Below are positions 45,807 through 56,432 of a DNA stretch of 64,000 bases, in pieces (the first letter of the stretch is position 1; each line of letters starts with the position of its first letter). A program made the position numbers and the translations under genes. Source of the DNA: Hydrangea macrophylla (lineage: Eukaryota; Streptophyta; Magnoliopsida; Cornales; Hydrangeaceae); contig CM066988.1 in assembly GCA_033977485.1 (NCBI GenBank), positions 29,880,001-29,944,000 of the forward strand, read 5' to 3'. The notes below the pieces were generated by a model that searched no databases, was not told the DNA's origin, and saw only the letters and a list, made by a program, of their open reading frames with translations.

Positions 45807-45965
45807 TGTTGAACAATGATTTTTCCAAGCTTAGAGAGACCAATCATTCATCTATGTTCTTTTATTAGATGGTAAAATACAATAATAGACTAAATTACAA
45901 GATAGTCCCTCAAATATAAAATAACAATACTCAACTCCTAATAATAAAAATAAATACTCCCAACA
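45807..45965 (-). repeat. E9 5' LTR
   Basis: On - it runs TGTTGGGAGTATT to TTGTTCAACA, 159 bp, followed by the primer-binding site. Confidence 0.88.
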
Positions 45966-46007
45966 TGCTCTCCACGTGCAAGTCGGGGTTGCACGTGATG
46001 TGTGTTG
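45966..46007 (+). mobile_element. TRIM interior fragment between E9 and E10
   Basis: TGCTCTCCACGTGCAAGTC and TTGCACGTGA match the 3' part of the interior of the TRIM at 14209 (read on -). The final TGTTG (46003-46007) is the left target duplication of E10, and the TRIM continues at 56588. Its 5' LTR is missing on the E9 side. Confidence 0.85.
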
Positions 46008-46128
46008 TGTTGAGTGATAGTCTTTATTTTACTATTATTGCTACTTTTGTTATTCATCTTATGTCGAAGGGTCTGTATGTAATTTTTCCTTTTTGATTAT
46101 GTTCTCCTAAGCTTTCTGGAAAACAACA
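46008..46128 (+). repeat. E10 5' LTR (with a 34-bp deletion)
   Basis: 121 bp. Compared with the 3' LTR it lacks the block TAATTAATAAAAGAGAGGG and the following hairpin region before CCTAAGCTTTCTGG. Confidence 0.93.
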
Positions 46129-46141
46129 TGGTATCAGAGCC

Positions 46142-46646
46142 TCCTTTAATCAAGGCTCACGATTCCTTCACCTCACCACAACCGTCGACCTCCACCACTA
46201 CCACCACCCAACCCTTCGCCGGCAACCCTCTGACCCCTCTGACCCTTCGCACCTCCACCAAGGTCCACAGACCCTTCTCCGAACACCACCCAGCCTCCAA
46301 CCCTTGCGCCGCACCCCACACAACCTCTAACCCTTGCGCTGACACCTCCCAGCTCACCCTAACCCTCTCGGTGCTTCTCCCTGATCTTCTCGGTGCATAT
46401 TCTTCAACCCTGGATTGATCTCAGCCCTCCATAATCCTTTTTTTAAATCAGTTTTCCCTAACCTAGACACAGTTTCTGCAATTGGGTTAATCTAAGCACA
46501 ACCCTTCCTTCTATCCTTCTTTGGGTCCATCTTTGGACCACATGAATTGTCCATAAAAAGGACAATCGCTCCAGATTGGTGCCTTTGATTGCTAGGTGAG
46601 CCTTGATTCCGTTCATTAGTTTTTTGTTTGCTCGTCTCTTTTCATC
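46142..46646 (+). other. E10 leader with two hairpins
   Basis: CACC-rich leader (46150-46350), then GGGTCC...GGACC (46523-46539) and ATTGTCC...GGACAAT (46546-46566), about 80-110 nt before the gag ATG at 46647. Confidence 0.75.
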
Positions 46647-47746
46647 ATGGCGAAAGACGGTGAGACACAAAAACATGCCGTTGTTACGAGTTCTCCTGCA
46701 GGTAATGAGAGACTCATTACTGAGAACCCTGGTCCAAGATCACCACAGTGTTACTCAATGGTGAAAATTATTTGCCCTGGTCTCAATCGACTACGTTTTG
46801 GCTCTAGAGTAGGTCAAAGTATGGTTATGTAAATGGCACAATCAAGGCACCTAGCCCAGAAGATCCCACTTATGCAAAGTGGGAGGTGGATAATTTTTTG
46901 GTAATGAGTTGGTTGACTCATTCTATGGAACCAGAGATTGCTGATGCCTTTTTTGAAATGTGCACTGCATAGGATATATGGGATACCCTTGCCGAGACTT
47001 ATTCCCGCAAAGGTAATGTTGCCCAAGTTTATGAGTTGAGAAGGGTTATTGAAGTCGAGATACAAGGAGATCGTACCACCTAGCAATATTTTACTGCTTT
47101 AGGAGCTCATTGGAAGCATCTTGATCATCTTATTACCCATCATCCAGTGTGCCCAACTGATGTTGCTAGTTTTAAAGCTTACATTGAAAGTGAACGGATT
47201 TTTAAATTTCTTGCGGGGCTTAATCCTGAGTTTGACCCAGTTCGGAGTAGAATTCTCGGTATGGAACCTCTACCATCACTTAGGGAAGCATTTGCCTATG
47301 TTCAGAACAAGGAAAGTCGTCGCTCTATTATGCTTCCACATCCTTCTGTAGACAGATCTGCTTTGGTTTCCTCTGGCCATCGAGGAGACAAGTCTCCCAC
47401 ACACTGTAAGGATTCAGATTATGATGTAAGTGATGATAAAAATAAACGTTGGTGTGATCATTGCAACCGTCCTAGACATACCCGTGAGACTTGTTGGAGC
47501 CTTCACGGACGCCCTCCTATGTCAAAAGGGAGGGGTGGTGGCCGTAGTAGTGGTCGTGGTAGTGGTGGTCGTGGTGGACGAGGTAGTGGTGGACCACGGG
47601 CTCACTTGACCACAGGATCAGAGTCAGCTTATGAAGAGGAATTCTCAGCTCCTACTTCTTCGCCTGTGCCAGGTAGCATTAGTAGTACCAATATTGAGAC
47701 ATTGAGGCGCATAATGGCTCAATTTGACACATCCACTAGTGCTTCT
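46647..47746 (+). pseudogene. E10 gag, broken, cut by E11
   Basis: It starts MAKDGETQKHAVVTSSPAGN. An early frameshift near 46740 (after TENPGP) and stops near 46830, 46971 and 47083 break it. A 201-codon frame from 47147 carries the second half of gag with zinc knuckle CDHCNRPRHTRETC and a Gly/Arg-rich tail (GRGSGGRGGRGSGG). Coding stops at LRRIMAQFDTSTSA, where E11 begins, and resumes at 52989. Confidence 0.9.
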
Positions 47747-47897
47747 TGTTGAGTTTCATTAGTTATAAATGTTATATTTATTTTATGATTAGTATAGGGA
47801 CTTGTGTGTAATTACTTGTTCTCTTGTTATTATAAATAAAGAGGTCTCACAGTTGTGAGATTAAGCCTTCAATAATATTGTGTAATGTTATTCAACA
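47747..47897 (+). repeat. E11 5' LTR
   Basis: 151 bp, TGTTGAGTTTCATT to TTATTCAACA. A TATA-like TTATAAATAAAG is followed by the palindrome CTCACAGTTGTGAG. Expression of E11 would start here. Confidence 0.97.
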
Positions 47898-47910
47898 TGG
47901 TATCAGAGCC

Positions 47911-48345
47911 TCCCTAAATTAGGGTTCTGTCACCACCACCAGCCCGCCTACCATCACCACCATCAGCCGCCACCCTAACCCTAACCCTAACCCTAGCCGA
48001 TCCAACGAGAGTTTCATCGCGAAGTTACTGTTCATCGCGAAGTTACTGTTCATCGCAGCACTATTCATCGCAGCACTGTTCATCGCAGCACTATTCATCG
48101 CAGCACTGTTCATCGGGTACTGTTCATCGCAGCACTGTTCATCGAGTTACTGTTCGCCGCGGTACTGTTCACGCAGCACTGTTCACGCAGCACTATTCAC
48201 ACGTAGACGCAATAATTTTTTGAGAACATTATTTGCTCCTAGTTTGTTCGTCTTCGATCCGTAAGCGGATCTATGTTGTATAATTAGATCGGATCATCTT
48301 AGGCTTCCCTTGACCACCATCCCTTGATCATCTGCATCCTTCATC
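47911..48345 (+). other. E11 leader with GTTCATCGC repeats and a hairpin
   Basis: CCACC-rich start, then four CCCTAA units (47972-47996), then about a dozen near-tandem copies of CTGTTCATCGCAGCA-like units (48011-48200). A stem-loop GATCCG-TAAG-CGGATC (48256-48271) lies 75 nt before the gag ATG. Confidence 0.8.
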
Positions 48346-51300
48346 ATGTCAAAAGATGATGTGATATCTGAGAAATCTATTGCCGCCTCTTCAGGTTCTT
48401 CTATGGGTAACGAAAGACAGTCCTACGTTACTGAGAATCCGGGTTCCAAAATCACCACTGCGTTGTTCAATGGTGCTAATTACCTCTCATGGTCCCAGTC
48501 GGCAACTTTATGGCTCCGTAGTCGATATAAATTCGGTTATGTGGATGGTTCAGTCAAGGCCCCTACTCGTGATGATCCGACATATCTCAAGTGGGAAGGT
48601 GATAATTCTCTTGTTATGAGTTGGCTAGTTCATTCTATGGAACCCGAACTTGCAGATCCATTCTTATCTATGGGCACGGCCAAAGATATTTGGGATACTT
48701 TAGCTGAAACATATTCTCGTCAAGGGAATGTTGCCCAAGTGTATGAACTTCGAAGAGCAATTCAGGACGAAGTTCAAGGGGATCGCACTACTCTCCAGTA
48801 TTTTACCGCTCTAGGCTCTCTTTGGAAGCGACTTGATCATTTAATCACATTTCATCCCTCTAATCCAACTGATGCTGCGGGTTTTCAGAAATATATTGAA
48901 GGGGAAAGAATCTTCAAGTTTCTAGCCGGTCTTAGGCCCGAGTTTGATCCAGTTCGTGGCCGTATTTTGGGTATTGTTCCCCTTCCATCTCTTCGAGAAG
49001 CTTTTTCTATTGTGCAAGATGAAGAAAGTCGACGCTCTGTTATGTTGCCCTCTTCATCGACAGATAGGTCAGCCTTGGTATCCTCTAATCAACGGGGCGG
49101 CAAGGCCTTTACTCCTCCGAGAGAACCCCAGTATATGGGACGTGACACCAACAATAATAGACCTTGGTGTGATCATTGCAATCGTCTCGGGCACACTCGC
49201 GAGACATGTTGGAAGCTTCATGGGCGTCCTTCCTTTCCCAGGGGACGTGGTGGTGGCCGTCATGGTGGTCGTGGTCCTCCACGAGCTCATTTGACTACTG
49301 ACTCATCTCCGTCTGAGGAGAAAGATACTCTTGCCTCAGCTCCTCCATCGTCTTCTCCAGCAGTGGGAAACATCAGTAGTGCCGATATCGAAACACTCCG
49401 CCGTATTATGACTCAGTTGAACACTCCATCTGCCTCTACTTCCTTTGCCCAGTCAGGTATTTTTGCTAATTTTTCACATGCCTTACATGCTGATTCTAGT
49501 CAACCATGGATTATTGACTCCGGAGCTTCCGATCACATGACCGGTCTTTCCTCTGTATTCTCTTCTTATACCCCAAGTTCTGGTAAAGAGAAAGTTAAAA
49601 CTGCAGATGGTTCTCTTTCATCCATCTCTGGTAAAGGTGTCATTAAAATTTCTAATTCATTACCTTTATATTCAGTACTTCATGTTCCTAATTTCTCTAC
49701 TAATCTTTTATCCATTGCTAGGATTACTCATGATCTTAACTGTAGTGTTACCTTCTTCCCATCTCATTGTGTCTTTCAGGATCTCTCCACGAAGAAGGTG
49801 ATTGGCAGTGGTAGAGAGGAGAATGGCTTATATTTTCTGCTGCCAGAGGGAGCCACACAGGGAAACTTACCACAAGCAGCTCATCATATACAGAGAGAGA
49901 CTATTCCTAGGGAAGCTTGGTTATGGCATCAGAGATTAGGCCACCCTTCGTTTTATTTACTTCGTTTTTTATTTCCTTCTCTTGTCAGTAATAAAAGTGT
50001 TTCCAACATTTCTTGTGAGGCTTGTGAGTTGGGAAAACATCATCGTGCAACTTATAATTCTAGTTTTAATAAAAGTACTGTTCCATTTGCTATTATTCAC
50101 ACTGATGTTTGGGGTCCTTCTCCTATTATCACTCTAAATGGCTATAAGTGGTTTGTTACTTTTATTGATGACTGTACTCGCACTACGTGGGTTTATTTGA
50201 TGAAGGATAAAAATGATGTTTTTTCCATCTTTAAATCCTTTCACAAAATGATATGCACACAGTTTAGCACAGTTGTCAAGGTTGTTCGGTCTGACAAAGG
50301 GGGGGAATACATCTTTGGTGGTCTCACTCACTATTTTTCTGAACATGGAATGATCCATCAAACTTCTTGCACTAACACCCCTCAGCAGAATGGTGTTGCA
50401 GAGAGAAAAAACCGTCATTTGTTAGAATCAGCCAGGTCTATGCTCTTCTCTATGCATCTTCCCAAGTCTTACTGGGGGGAAGCAGTCCTAACTGCATCCT
50501 ATCTTATCAACCGTCTTCCTTCTCGTGTCCTTGGTAAGAAATCTCCAATTGAACTTCTTACTAAGTCATCCTCCATTTTTCCCATTCCTCCTAAAGTGTT
50601 TGGTTGTGTGTGTTTCGTCCACAATCATTCTCCTTCTCGTCGGAAGTTAGATCCTCGTTCTGTCAAATGTGTCTTTGTTGGTTATTCTCCAACTCAGAAA
50701 GGGTACAAGTGTTATCATCCTCCTACTCGTCGGTGGTATGTATCTATGGATGTCACTTTTGATGAAACACTTTCCTACTTTCAGTCCTCTCTTTCTCCTC
50801 TTCAGGGGGAGATAGACCAGCAAGCAGAGCAGCCTGCTTTCATTGTTCCCTTTCCTATATCTAGCAAGGAAGAGGGAGGAAAAAAAGGAAAAAGAGAGAA
50901 TGAGGGAGAAAAGAGTGAGCAGAAAAAAGGTGAGGAAGAGGGAGAAAAAGAAGAGAAAAAAGAAGAGGAAGAGAGAGAAGGTAAGGAATTGTTAACGTAT
51001 ACCAAGGATAAGAGGAGACAAATTTTTGGGGCAGCAGAAAAAAGGCACATCTCTCCAATCCCGCTTCAATCGCCTTCTAGTGAAGATGATTCAGGTATTT
51101 CTTCTCCTATTGCTAATTCTCCAATACCTGTTCTTGTTGATCCATCTGATGATGATGATTTAGACATGCCTATTGCCCTGCGAAAGGGAACTAGAGCATG
51201 TACTAAACATCCTCTTTCAAATTTTGTTTCATATTCTCATCTCTCTCCATCATATAGGGCATTTGTGTCCCAAATCGATTCTGTGTCTATCCCTAATCAT

Positions 51301-52830
51301 GTTCAGGAAGCTTTGTCTAATCCTAATTGGAAGAATGCCATGGTTGAAGAGATGAAAGCTCTTCACAAAAATGGGACGTGGAAATTAGCAGAGTTACCTC
51401 GAGGTAAAAAGACGGTAGGATGCAAGTGGGTATTCACCGTGAAACATAATGCGGATGGGACTGTTGAGAGATACAAAGCGAGGCTTGTTGCTAAGGGCTT
51501 TACTCAGACATATGGGGTTGATTACCAAGAGACATTTGCCCCGGTTGCAAAAATGAACTCCATCAGGATCCTTCTGTCGCTAGCAGCAAATCTGGAATGG
51601 CCCTTGCATCAGTTTGATGTCAAGAATGCGTTTCTACATGGTGACTTGGAAGAAGAAGTGTATATGGATATTCCTCCCGGGTTTGAGGACAGTAAGACAC
51701 AAGGTAAGGTTTGTCGCCTCCAGAAATCCTTATATGGCCTCAAGCAATCTCCTAGAGCCTGGTTCGATAGATTTTCTCAAGCTATGATACGCTATGGTTT
51801 CAGACAAAGCCAAGGCGATCATACTCTCTTTATTAAGCATTCATCACAAGGGAAATTGACTGCTTTGATAGTCTATGTAGATGATATAGTTCTCACAGGC
51901 GATGACTTAGTTGAAATGGAACAGTTGAAGACCTATCTTGCCAAGGAGTTTGAAATTAAGGATCTAGGAGATTTGAAATATTTTCTTGGAATAGAAGTGG
52001 CACGCTGCAAGGAAGGGCTGTTTATATCCCAACGTAAGTATGTCCTGGATCTCCTAAAGGAGACAGGTTTGCTTGGTTGTAAAGCAGTTGATACTCCCAT
52101 GGATCCAAATATGAAGCTCAGTGATGATCCCAGTGGAGAACCAGTTGAAAAGGGAAGATACCAGAGACTAGTGGGCAAACTTATCTATTTGGCTCATACC
52201 AGACCGGATATCGCTTTCGCTGTTAGTGTGGTAAGTCAATTTATGCATGCTCCTAGACAACTCCATCTTGATGCTGTGTTTAGAATTATGAGATATCTTA
52301 AGTCAGCCCCAGGGAAAGGGTTGTTCTTTGCCAAGAATGGTCATACACTTGTTGAAGCCTACACCGACGCTGATTGGGCAGGTTCAGTGATGGATAGGAG
52401 ATCAACTACGGGGTATTGCACATTTGTAGGAGGTAATTTGGTCACATGGAGAAGCAAGAAGCAAGCAGTGGTAGCAAGATCCAGTGCAGAGGCCGAGTTT
52501 AGAGCTATGGCACAAGGAGTATGTGAATTATTATGGATTCAGATAGTTTTGACTGATCTGGGGTTTGGGCCAAAGGACTCTATGAAACTGTACTGTGATA
52601 GTAAATCAGCCATTAGCATTGCTCATAATCCGGTCCAACATGATAGGACAAAACACGTGGAGATTGACAGACATTTTATAAAGGAGAAGTTAAATTGTGG
52701 AAGCATTTGTACTCCATTTGTCAAGTCTGGAGAGCAGCTAGCAGACGTTCTTACCAAGAGTCTAGCAAGTCGTTCGTTTCACTTTATCCTTAGCAAGCTG
52801 GGAATGAGAGATATCTTCGCACCAGCTTGA
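48346..52830 (+). CDS. E11 gag-pol polyprotein (intact, 1494 aa)
   Basis: One frame encodes the complete copia polyprotein. Gag (about 1-300) ends with a zinc knuckle of Cys275, Cys278, His283 and Cys288. Aspartic protease has DSGASD with Asp391. Integrase has zinc ligands His528, His533, Cys557, Cys560 and the DDE triad Asp587, Asp650, Glu686. A Glu/Lys-rich linker (about 840-885) joins integrase to RT, which has YVDD with Asp1179 and Asp1180. RNase H has TDADWAG with Asp1341 and ends RDIFAPA. The product should package its RNA, copy it and integrate the cDNA. ATG 48346 is the first in frame after the leader and matches the start of relatives (MSKDDVISEK...TENPGSKITTALFNG). Every catalytic residue I know for the family is present. 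Confidence 0.96.
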   Translation: MSKDDVISEKSIAASSGSSMGNERQSYVTENPGSKITTALFNGANYLSWSQSATLWLRSRYKFGYVDGSVKAPTRDDPTYLKWEGDNSLVMSWLVHSMEPELADPFLSMGTAKDIWDTLAETYSRQGNVAQVYELRRAIQDEVQGDRTTLQYFTALGSLWKRLDHLITFHPSNPTDAAGFQKYIEGERIFKFLAGLRPEFDPVRGRILGIVPLPSLREAFSIVQDEESRRSVMLPSSSTDRSALVSSNQRGGKAFTPPREPQYMGRDTNNNRPWCDHCNRLGHTRETCWKLHGRPSFPRGRGGGRHGGRGPPRAHLTTDSSPSEEKDTLASAPPSSSPAVGNISSADIETLRRIMTQLNTPSASTSFAQSGIFANFSHALHADSSQPWIIDSGASDHMTGLSSVFSSYTPSSGKEKVKTADGSLSSISGKGVIKISNSLPLYSVLHVPNFSTNLLSIARITHDLNCSVTFFPSHCVFQDLSTKKVIGSGREENGLYFLLPEGATQGNLPQAAHHIQRETIPREAWLWHQRLGHPSFYLLRFLFPSLVSNKSVSNISCEACELGKHHRATYNSSFNKSTVPFAIIHTDVWGPSPIITLNGYKWFVTFIDDCTRTTWVYLMKDKNDVFSIFKSFHKMICTQFSTVVKVVRSDKGGEYIFGGLTHYFSEHGMIHQTSCTNTPQQNGVAERKNRHLLESARSMLFSMHLPKSYWGEAVLTASYLINRLPSRVLGKKSPIELLTKSSSIFPIPPKVFGCVCFVHNHSPSRRKLDPRSVKCVFVGYSPTQKGYKCYHPPTRRWYVSMDVTFDETLSYFQSSLSPLQGEIDQQAEQPAFIVPFPISSKEEGGKKGKRENEGEKSEQKKGEEEGEKEEKKEEEEREGKELLTYTKDKRRQIFGAAEKRHISPIPLQSPSSEDDSGISSPIANSPIPVLVDPSDDDDLDMPIALRKGTRACTKHPLSNFVSYSHLSPSYRAFVSQIDSVSIPNHVQEALSNPNWKNAMVEEMKALHKNGTWKLAELPRGKKTVGCKWVFTVKHNADGTVERYKARLVAKGFTQTYGVDYQETFAPVAKMNSIRILLSLAANLEWPLHQFDVKNAFLHGDLEEEVYMDIPPGFEDSKTQGKVCRLQKSLYGLKQSPRAWFDRFSQAMIRYGFRQSQGDHTLFIKHSSQGKLTALIVYVDDIVLTGDDLVEMEQLKTYLAKEFEIKDLGDLKYFLGIEVARCKEGLFISQRKYVLDLLKETGLLGCKAVDTPMDPNMKLSDDPSGEPVEKGRYQRLVGKLIYLAHTRPDIAFAVSVVSQFMHAPRQLHLDAVFRIMRYLKSAPGKGLFFAKNGHTLVEAYTDADWAGSVMDRRSTTGYCTFVGGNLVTWRSKKQAVVARSSAEAEFRAMAQGVCELLWIQIVLTDLGFGPKDSMKLYCDSKSAISIAHNPVQHDRTKHVEIDRHFIKEKLNCGSICTPFVKSGEQLADVLTKSLASRSFHFILSKLGMRDIFAPA

Positions 52831-52837
52831 GGGGGAG

Positions 52838-52988
52838 TGTTGAGTTTCATTAGTTATAAATGTTATATTTATTTTATGATTAGTATAGGGACTTGTGTGT
52901 AATTACTTGTTCTCTTGTTATTATAAATAAAGAGGTCTCACAGTTGTGAGATTAAGCCTTCAATAATATTGTGTAATGTTATTCAACA
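52838..52988 (+). repeat. E11 3' LTR
   Basis: 151 bp, identical by eye to the 5' LTR, followed by target duplication CTTCT. Confidence 0.97.
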
Positions 52989-55900
52989 CTTCTACTTCTT
53001 TTGCCCACGAAGGTAATTATGCTAATTTTTCTAGTGCTTTGCATGCTAATTCTCCACAACCATGGATCATTGATTCTGGAGCTTCCAATTCCTAGTATTT
53101 TTTCCACTTATAATCCATGTTCAGGGAAAAATAAAGTTGAAACTGCCGATGGCAACTTGTCCTCTATTTCTGATAAATGTGTTATTAATGTTTGTAGTTC
53201 TCTTACTTTGACTTCAGTTCTTCATATTTCTAATTTTTCGACTAATCTTCTGTCAATTAGTCGTTTGACTCGTGATTTGAACTGTTGGGTAACTTTTTTT
53301 CCATCTCACTGTGTATTTCACGACCTCTCCACGAAGAAGGTGATTGGCAGTGGTAAAGAGGAGAATGGTCTCTATCTTCTGTTGCCTGATGGAGTTGAAA
53401 AGGGGAGATTGATAAGTGTTGCTCATACTACACACAGAGAGAATATTCCTCGAGAGTTGTGGCTGTGGCATAAAAGATTAGGACATCCTTCCTTCTATTT
53501 GCTTCGTTATTTATTTCTTTCCTTAGTTTCCAATAATTGTGTTTCCGAGATTTCTTGTGAGGCTTGTCAACTCGGAAAACACCACCGTGCAACTTTTAAT
53601 TCAAGTATCAAAAGAAGTACAATTCCCTTTGCACTTATTCATACTAATGTTTGGGGTCCACCTCATATTACTACTTTGAATGGCTATAGATGGTTTGTAA
53701 CTTTTATTGATGACTACACTTGCACAACTTAGGTATATTTGATGAAAGACAAGAGTGATGCTTTTTCAATTTTTAAATCTTTTCATAAGATGATATGTAC
53801 CCAATTCAGTACTGTTTTTAAAATTGTTCAGTCTGATAAAGGGGGTGAATATATCTACAGTGGTCTCACTCACTATTTTTCTGAACATGGCATGATATAT
53901 CAAATGTCATGCACCATATTCCACAATAAAACGGAGTTGCTGAAAGAAAGAACCGTCACTTGTTAGAGTCCGCTTGGTCTATGTTGTTCTCTATGGAGAT
54001 CCCTAAGTCCTACTGGGGGGAGGCAGTCTTGACTGCTTCCTACCTCATCAATCGTTTGCCTACTGGTGTCCTTGGTAAGAAAGCTCCTATAGAACTTCTT
54101 ACCAACCCTTCTTTAATCTTTCCTATCCCTCCTAAAGTGTTTGGTTGCGTTTGATTCGTTCACAATCACTCTCCTTCCCGTCGGAAATTGGACCCTCGTG
54201 CACTAAAGTGTCTTTGGAGGTTATTCTTCTACACAAAATGGGTACAAGTGGTTTCATTCACCCTCTCATAAGTGGTTCGTGTCTATGGATGTAACTTTTG
54301 ATGAAAAATTGTCCTACTTCTATTCTTCCCAGCCCTCTCTTCAGGGGGAGAAACAGTTAGGTGAAGAGAAGTCTGTAGAAATGGTGCCACCTTTTAGTAT
54401 TGGAGGAGAGGAAGAAGTTAAAAAGGGAGAGGAAAGTAGTAGTGAAGAAAAAATAGGAGATGAAAGTAAAAAAGGAGAGAAAAAGGAGAGGAAAGTAGTA
54501 GTAAAGAAAAAGTAGGAGATGAAAGTGAAAAAAGGAGAGGAGAGGAAAGTGCAGAGGGTAAAGGAAGGAGCTGTTGACCTATTCCAAAAATAAAAGTAGA
54601 AGGATTTTTGGGGCAACATATGAGAAGATCATTTCTCCAATCCCACTACAATTGACTTCTTCAAGTGATGAAGGTCCAAGTATCTCTACTCCTCCTAGTC
54701 CCTCTACTCCTATTCCTATTTCTTCTTCTGAAAATGAGTTGGACATTCCTATTGCTCTTCGAAAGGGCACTAGGGAATGCACCAAACACCCTCTTTCTAA
54801 ATTTGTTTCATACTCTCGATTGTCTCCATCTTATAAAGCTTGTGTCCAATTTCGATTCTGTTTCTGTCCCTATCCATGTACAGGAAGCTCTTTCCGATCC
54901 TAAGTGGAAATTTGCCATGGTTGAAGAGATGAAAGCATCACAAAAATGGCACTTGGGAATTAATAGAGTTACCCCGTGGAAAAGGTACCCCATGGAAAAA
55001 AGACAGTACAGTGCAAGTGGGTATTCACTGTGAAACACAAAGCAGATGGGACAATAGAGAGATATAAAGCCAGGTTAGTGGCCGAGGTCTTTACTCAGAC
55101 CTATGGGGTGAACTATCAAGAGACTTTTGCTCTTGTTGCAAAGATGAACTCTATTAGAGTCTTGTTGTCTCTAGCAGCAAATTTGGAATGGTCTTTGCAT
55201 CAGTTTGATGTGAAGAATGCATTCCTACATGGGGATTTAGAGGAAGAGGTTTATATGGACATACCCCCTGGGTTCGAGAATGATAAGACCAGAGGAAAAG
55301 TGTGTCGACTCAAGAAGTCGTTATATGACCTCAAACAATCTCCCAGAGCTTAGTTTGATAGGTTCTCCCAAACTATGATTAGGTACAGTTTCAGACAGAG
55401 CCAAGGTGATCATACTCTCTTCTTTAAGCACTCGTCGCAGGGAAAGGTAACGACTTTGATTGTCTATGTAGATGATATTGTCCTTACAGGTGATGATCTA
55501 GAGGAGATGAAACGGTTGAAATCATACCTTGCTACAGAATTTGAAATCAAAGATTTGGGAAATATAAAGTACTTCTTGGGAATTGAGGTGGCTAGATCCA
55601 AGGATGTAATTTTCATATCACAACGGAAGTATGTTTTGGACCTACTCAAGGAAATTGGCATGCTAGGGAGGGAGTAAGGCAGTCGATACCCCAATGGACC
55701 CTAATGTAAAGCTTAGCGATGATCCCAGTGGAGAACTAGTTGATAAGGGGAGATACCAGAGATTGGTCGGTAAGTTAATTAATTTGGCTCATACGAGACC
55801 TGACATTGCCTTTTCGGTTAGTGTAGTTAGCTAATTCATGCATGATCCCAAACAACTCCGTGCAGACGCTGTGTTCAGAATTGTGAGGTACCTAAAGTCG

Positions 55901-56425
55901 GCTCCGGGGAAAGGTTTATGCTTTGCTAAACATGGTCATACTTTAGTAGAAGCCTACACCGATACAGATTGGGCCGGGTCTATTACTGACAGAAGGTCAA
56001 CCACAGGTTATTGCTTGTTTGTTGGAGGCAATTTGGTGACTTGGAGGAGCAAGAAGCAGTCAGTAGTGGCTAGGTCTAGTGCAGAGGCAGATTTTAGGGC
56101 CTTGGCACAAGGGGTATGTGAGTTATTGTGGGTCCAAATCGTGTTATTAGATCTTGGTTTTGGACCGAAAGATTCAATGAAGTTGTACTGTGATAACAAG
56201 TCTGCCATTAGTATTGCACACAATCCTATTCAGCATGACAGGACGAAATATGAGGAGATTGACAGGCATTTCATCATGGAAAAGTTAACAAATGGAAGCA
56301 TATGTACGCCTTTTGTGAAATCAGGGGAGCAACTAGCTGATATCCTTACAAAAGGCCTTGCTAGTCGATTGTTTCATTTCATTCTTAGCAAGCTGGGCAT
56401 GAGTGACATCTTCGCACTAGTTTGA
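52989..56425 (+). pseudogene. E10 pol, broken
   Basis: After the E11 target duplication CTTCT the frame continues into protease, where part of the DSGA-SNHMTG region is deleted (GASN joins directly to SIFSTY). Integrase (LWHKRLGHPSF, CEACQLGKHH, DDYTCTT then a stop at about 53731) follows, then a Glu/Lys-rich linker (about 54400-54560), RT with [15 protein letters not shown] and YVDDIVLTGDD, and RNase H ending SDIFALV with TGA. Frameshifts or stops lie near 53925, 54150, 54210, 54515, 54850, 55353, 55675 and 55833. Confidence 0.9.
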
Positions 56426-56432
56426 GGGGGAG

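Larger units (their letters stand above)
41946..45965 (-). mobile_element. E9: minus Ty1/copia, 3' half deleted
   Basis: The 5' LTR is 45807-45965 (159 bp), with the primer-binding site (complement of TGGCTCTGATGCCA) at 45793-45806. Leader, gag, protease, integrase and the first part of RT follow on -. The element ends at about 41945 inside RT (after SIERYK), joined to E8, so the rest of RT, RNase H and the 3' LTR are missing. On its other side it abuts TRIM interior sequence at 45966. Its proteins are close to E10 and E11. Confidence 0.9.
47747..52988 (+). mobile_element. E11: intact, probably autonomous Ty1/copia, nested in E10
   Basis: Complete 5242-bp element. The LTRs 47747-47897 and 52838-52988 are 151 bp each and I see no difference between them. 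A perfect target duplication CTTCT (47742-47746, 52989-52993) flanks it. The primer-binding site TGGTATCAGAGCC is at 47898-47910 and the polypurine tract GAGGGGGAG at 52829-52837. A single uninterrupted gag-pol frame of 1494 codons lies between. All cis and trans parts needed for transposition are present, so it is the most recent LTR insertion in the window and could be active. Confidence 0.97.

Noticed and set aside
47972..47996. Interstitial telomere
   Set aside because: Only about four CCCTAA units, in the leader of a retrotransposon, and not the plant CCCTAAA unit.
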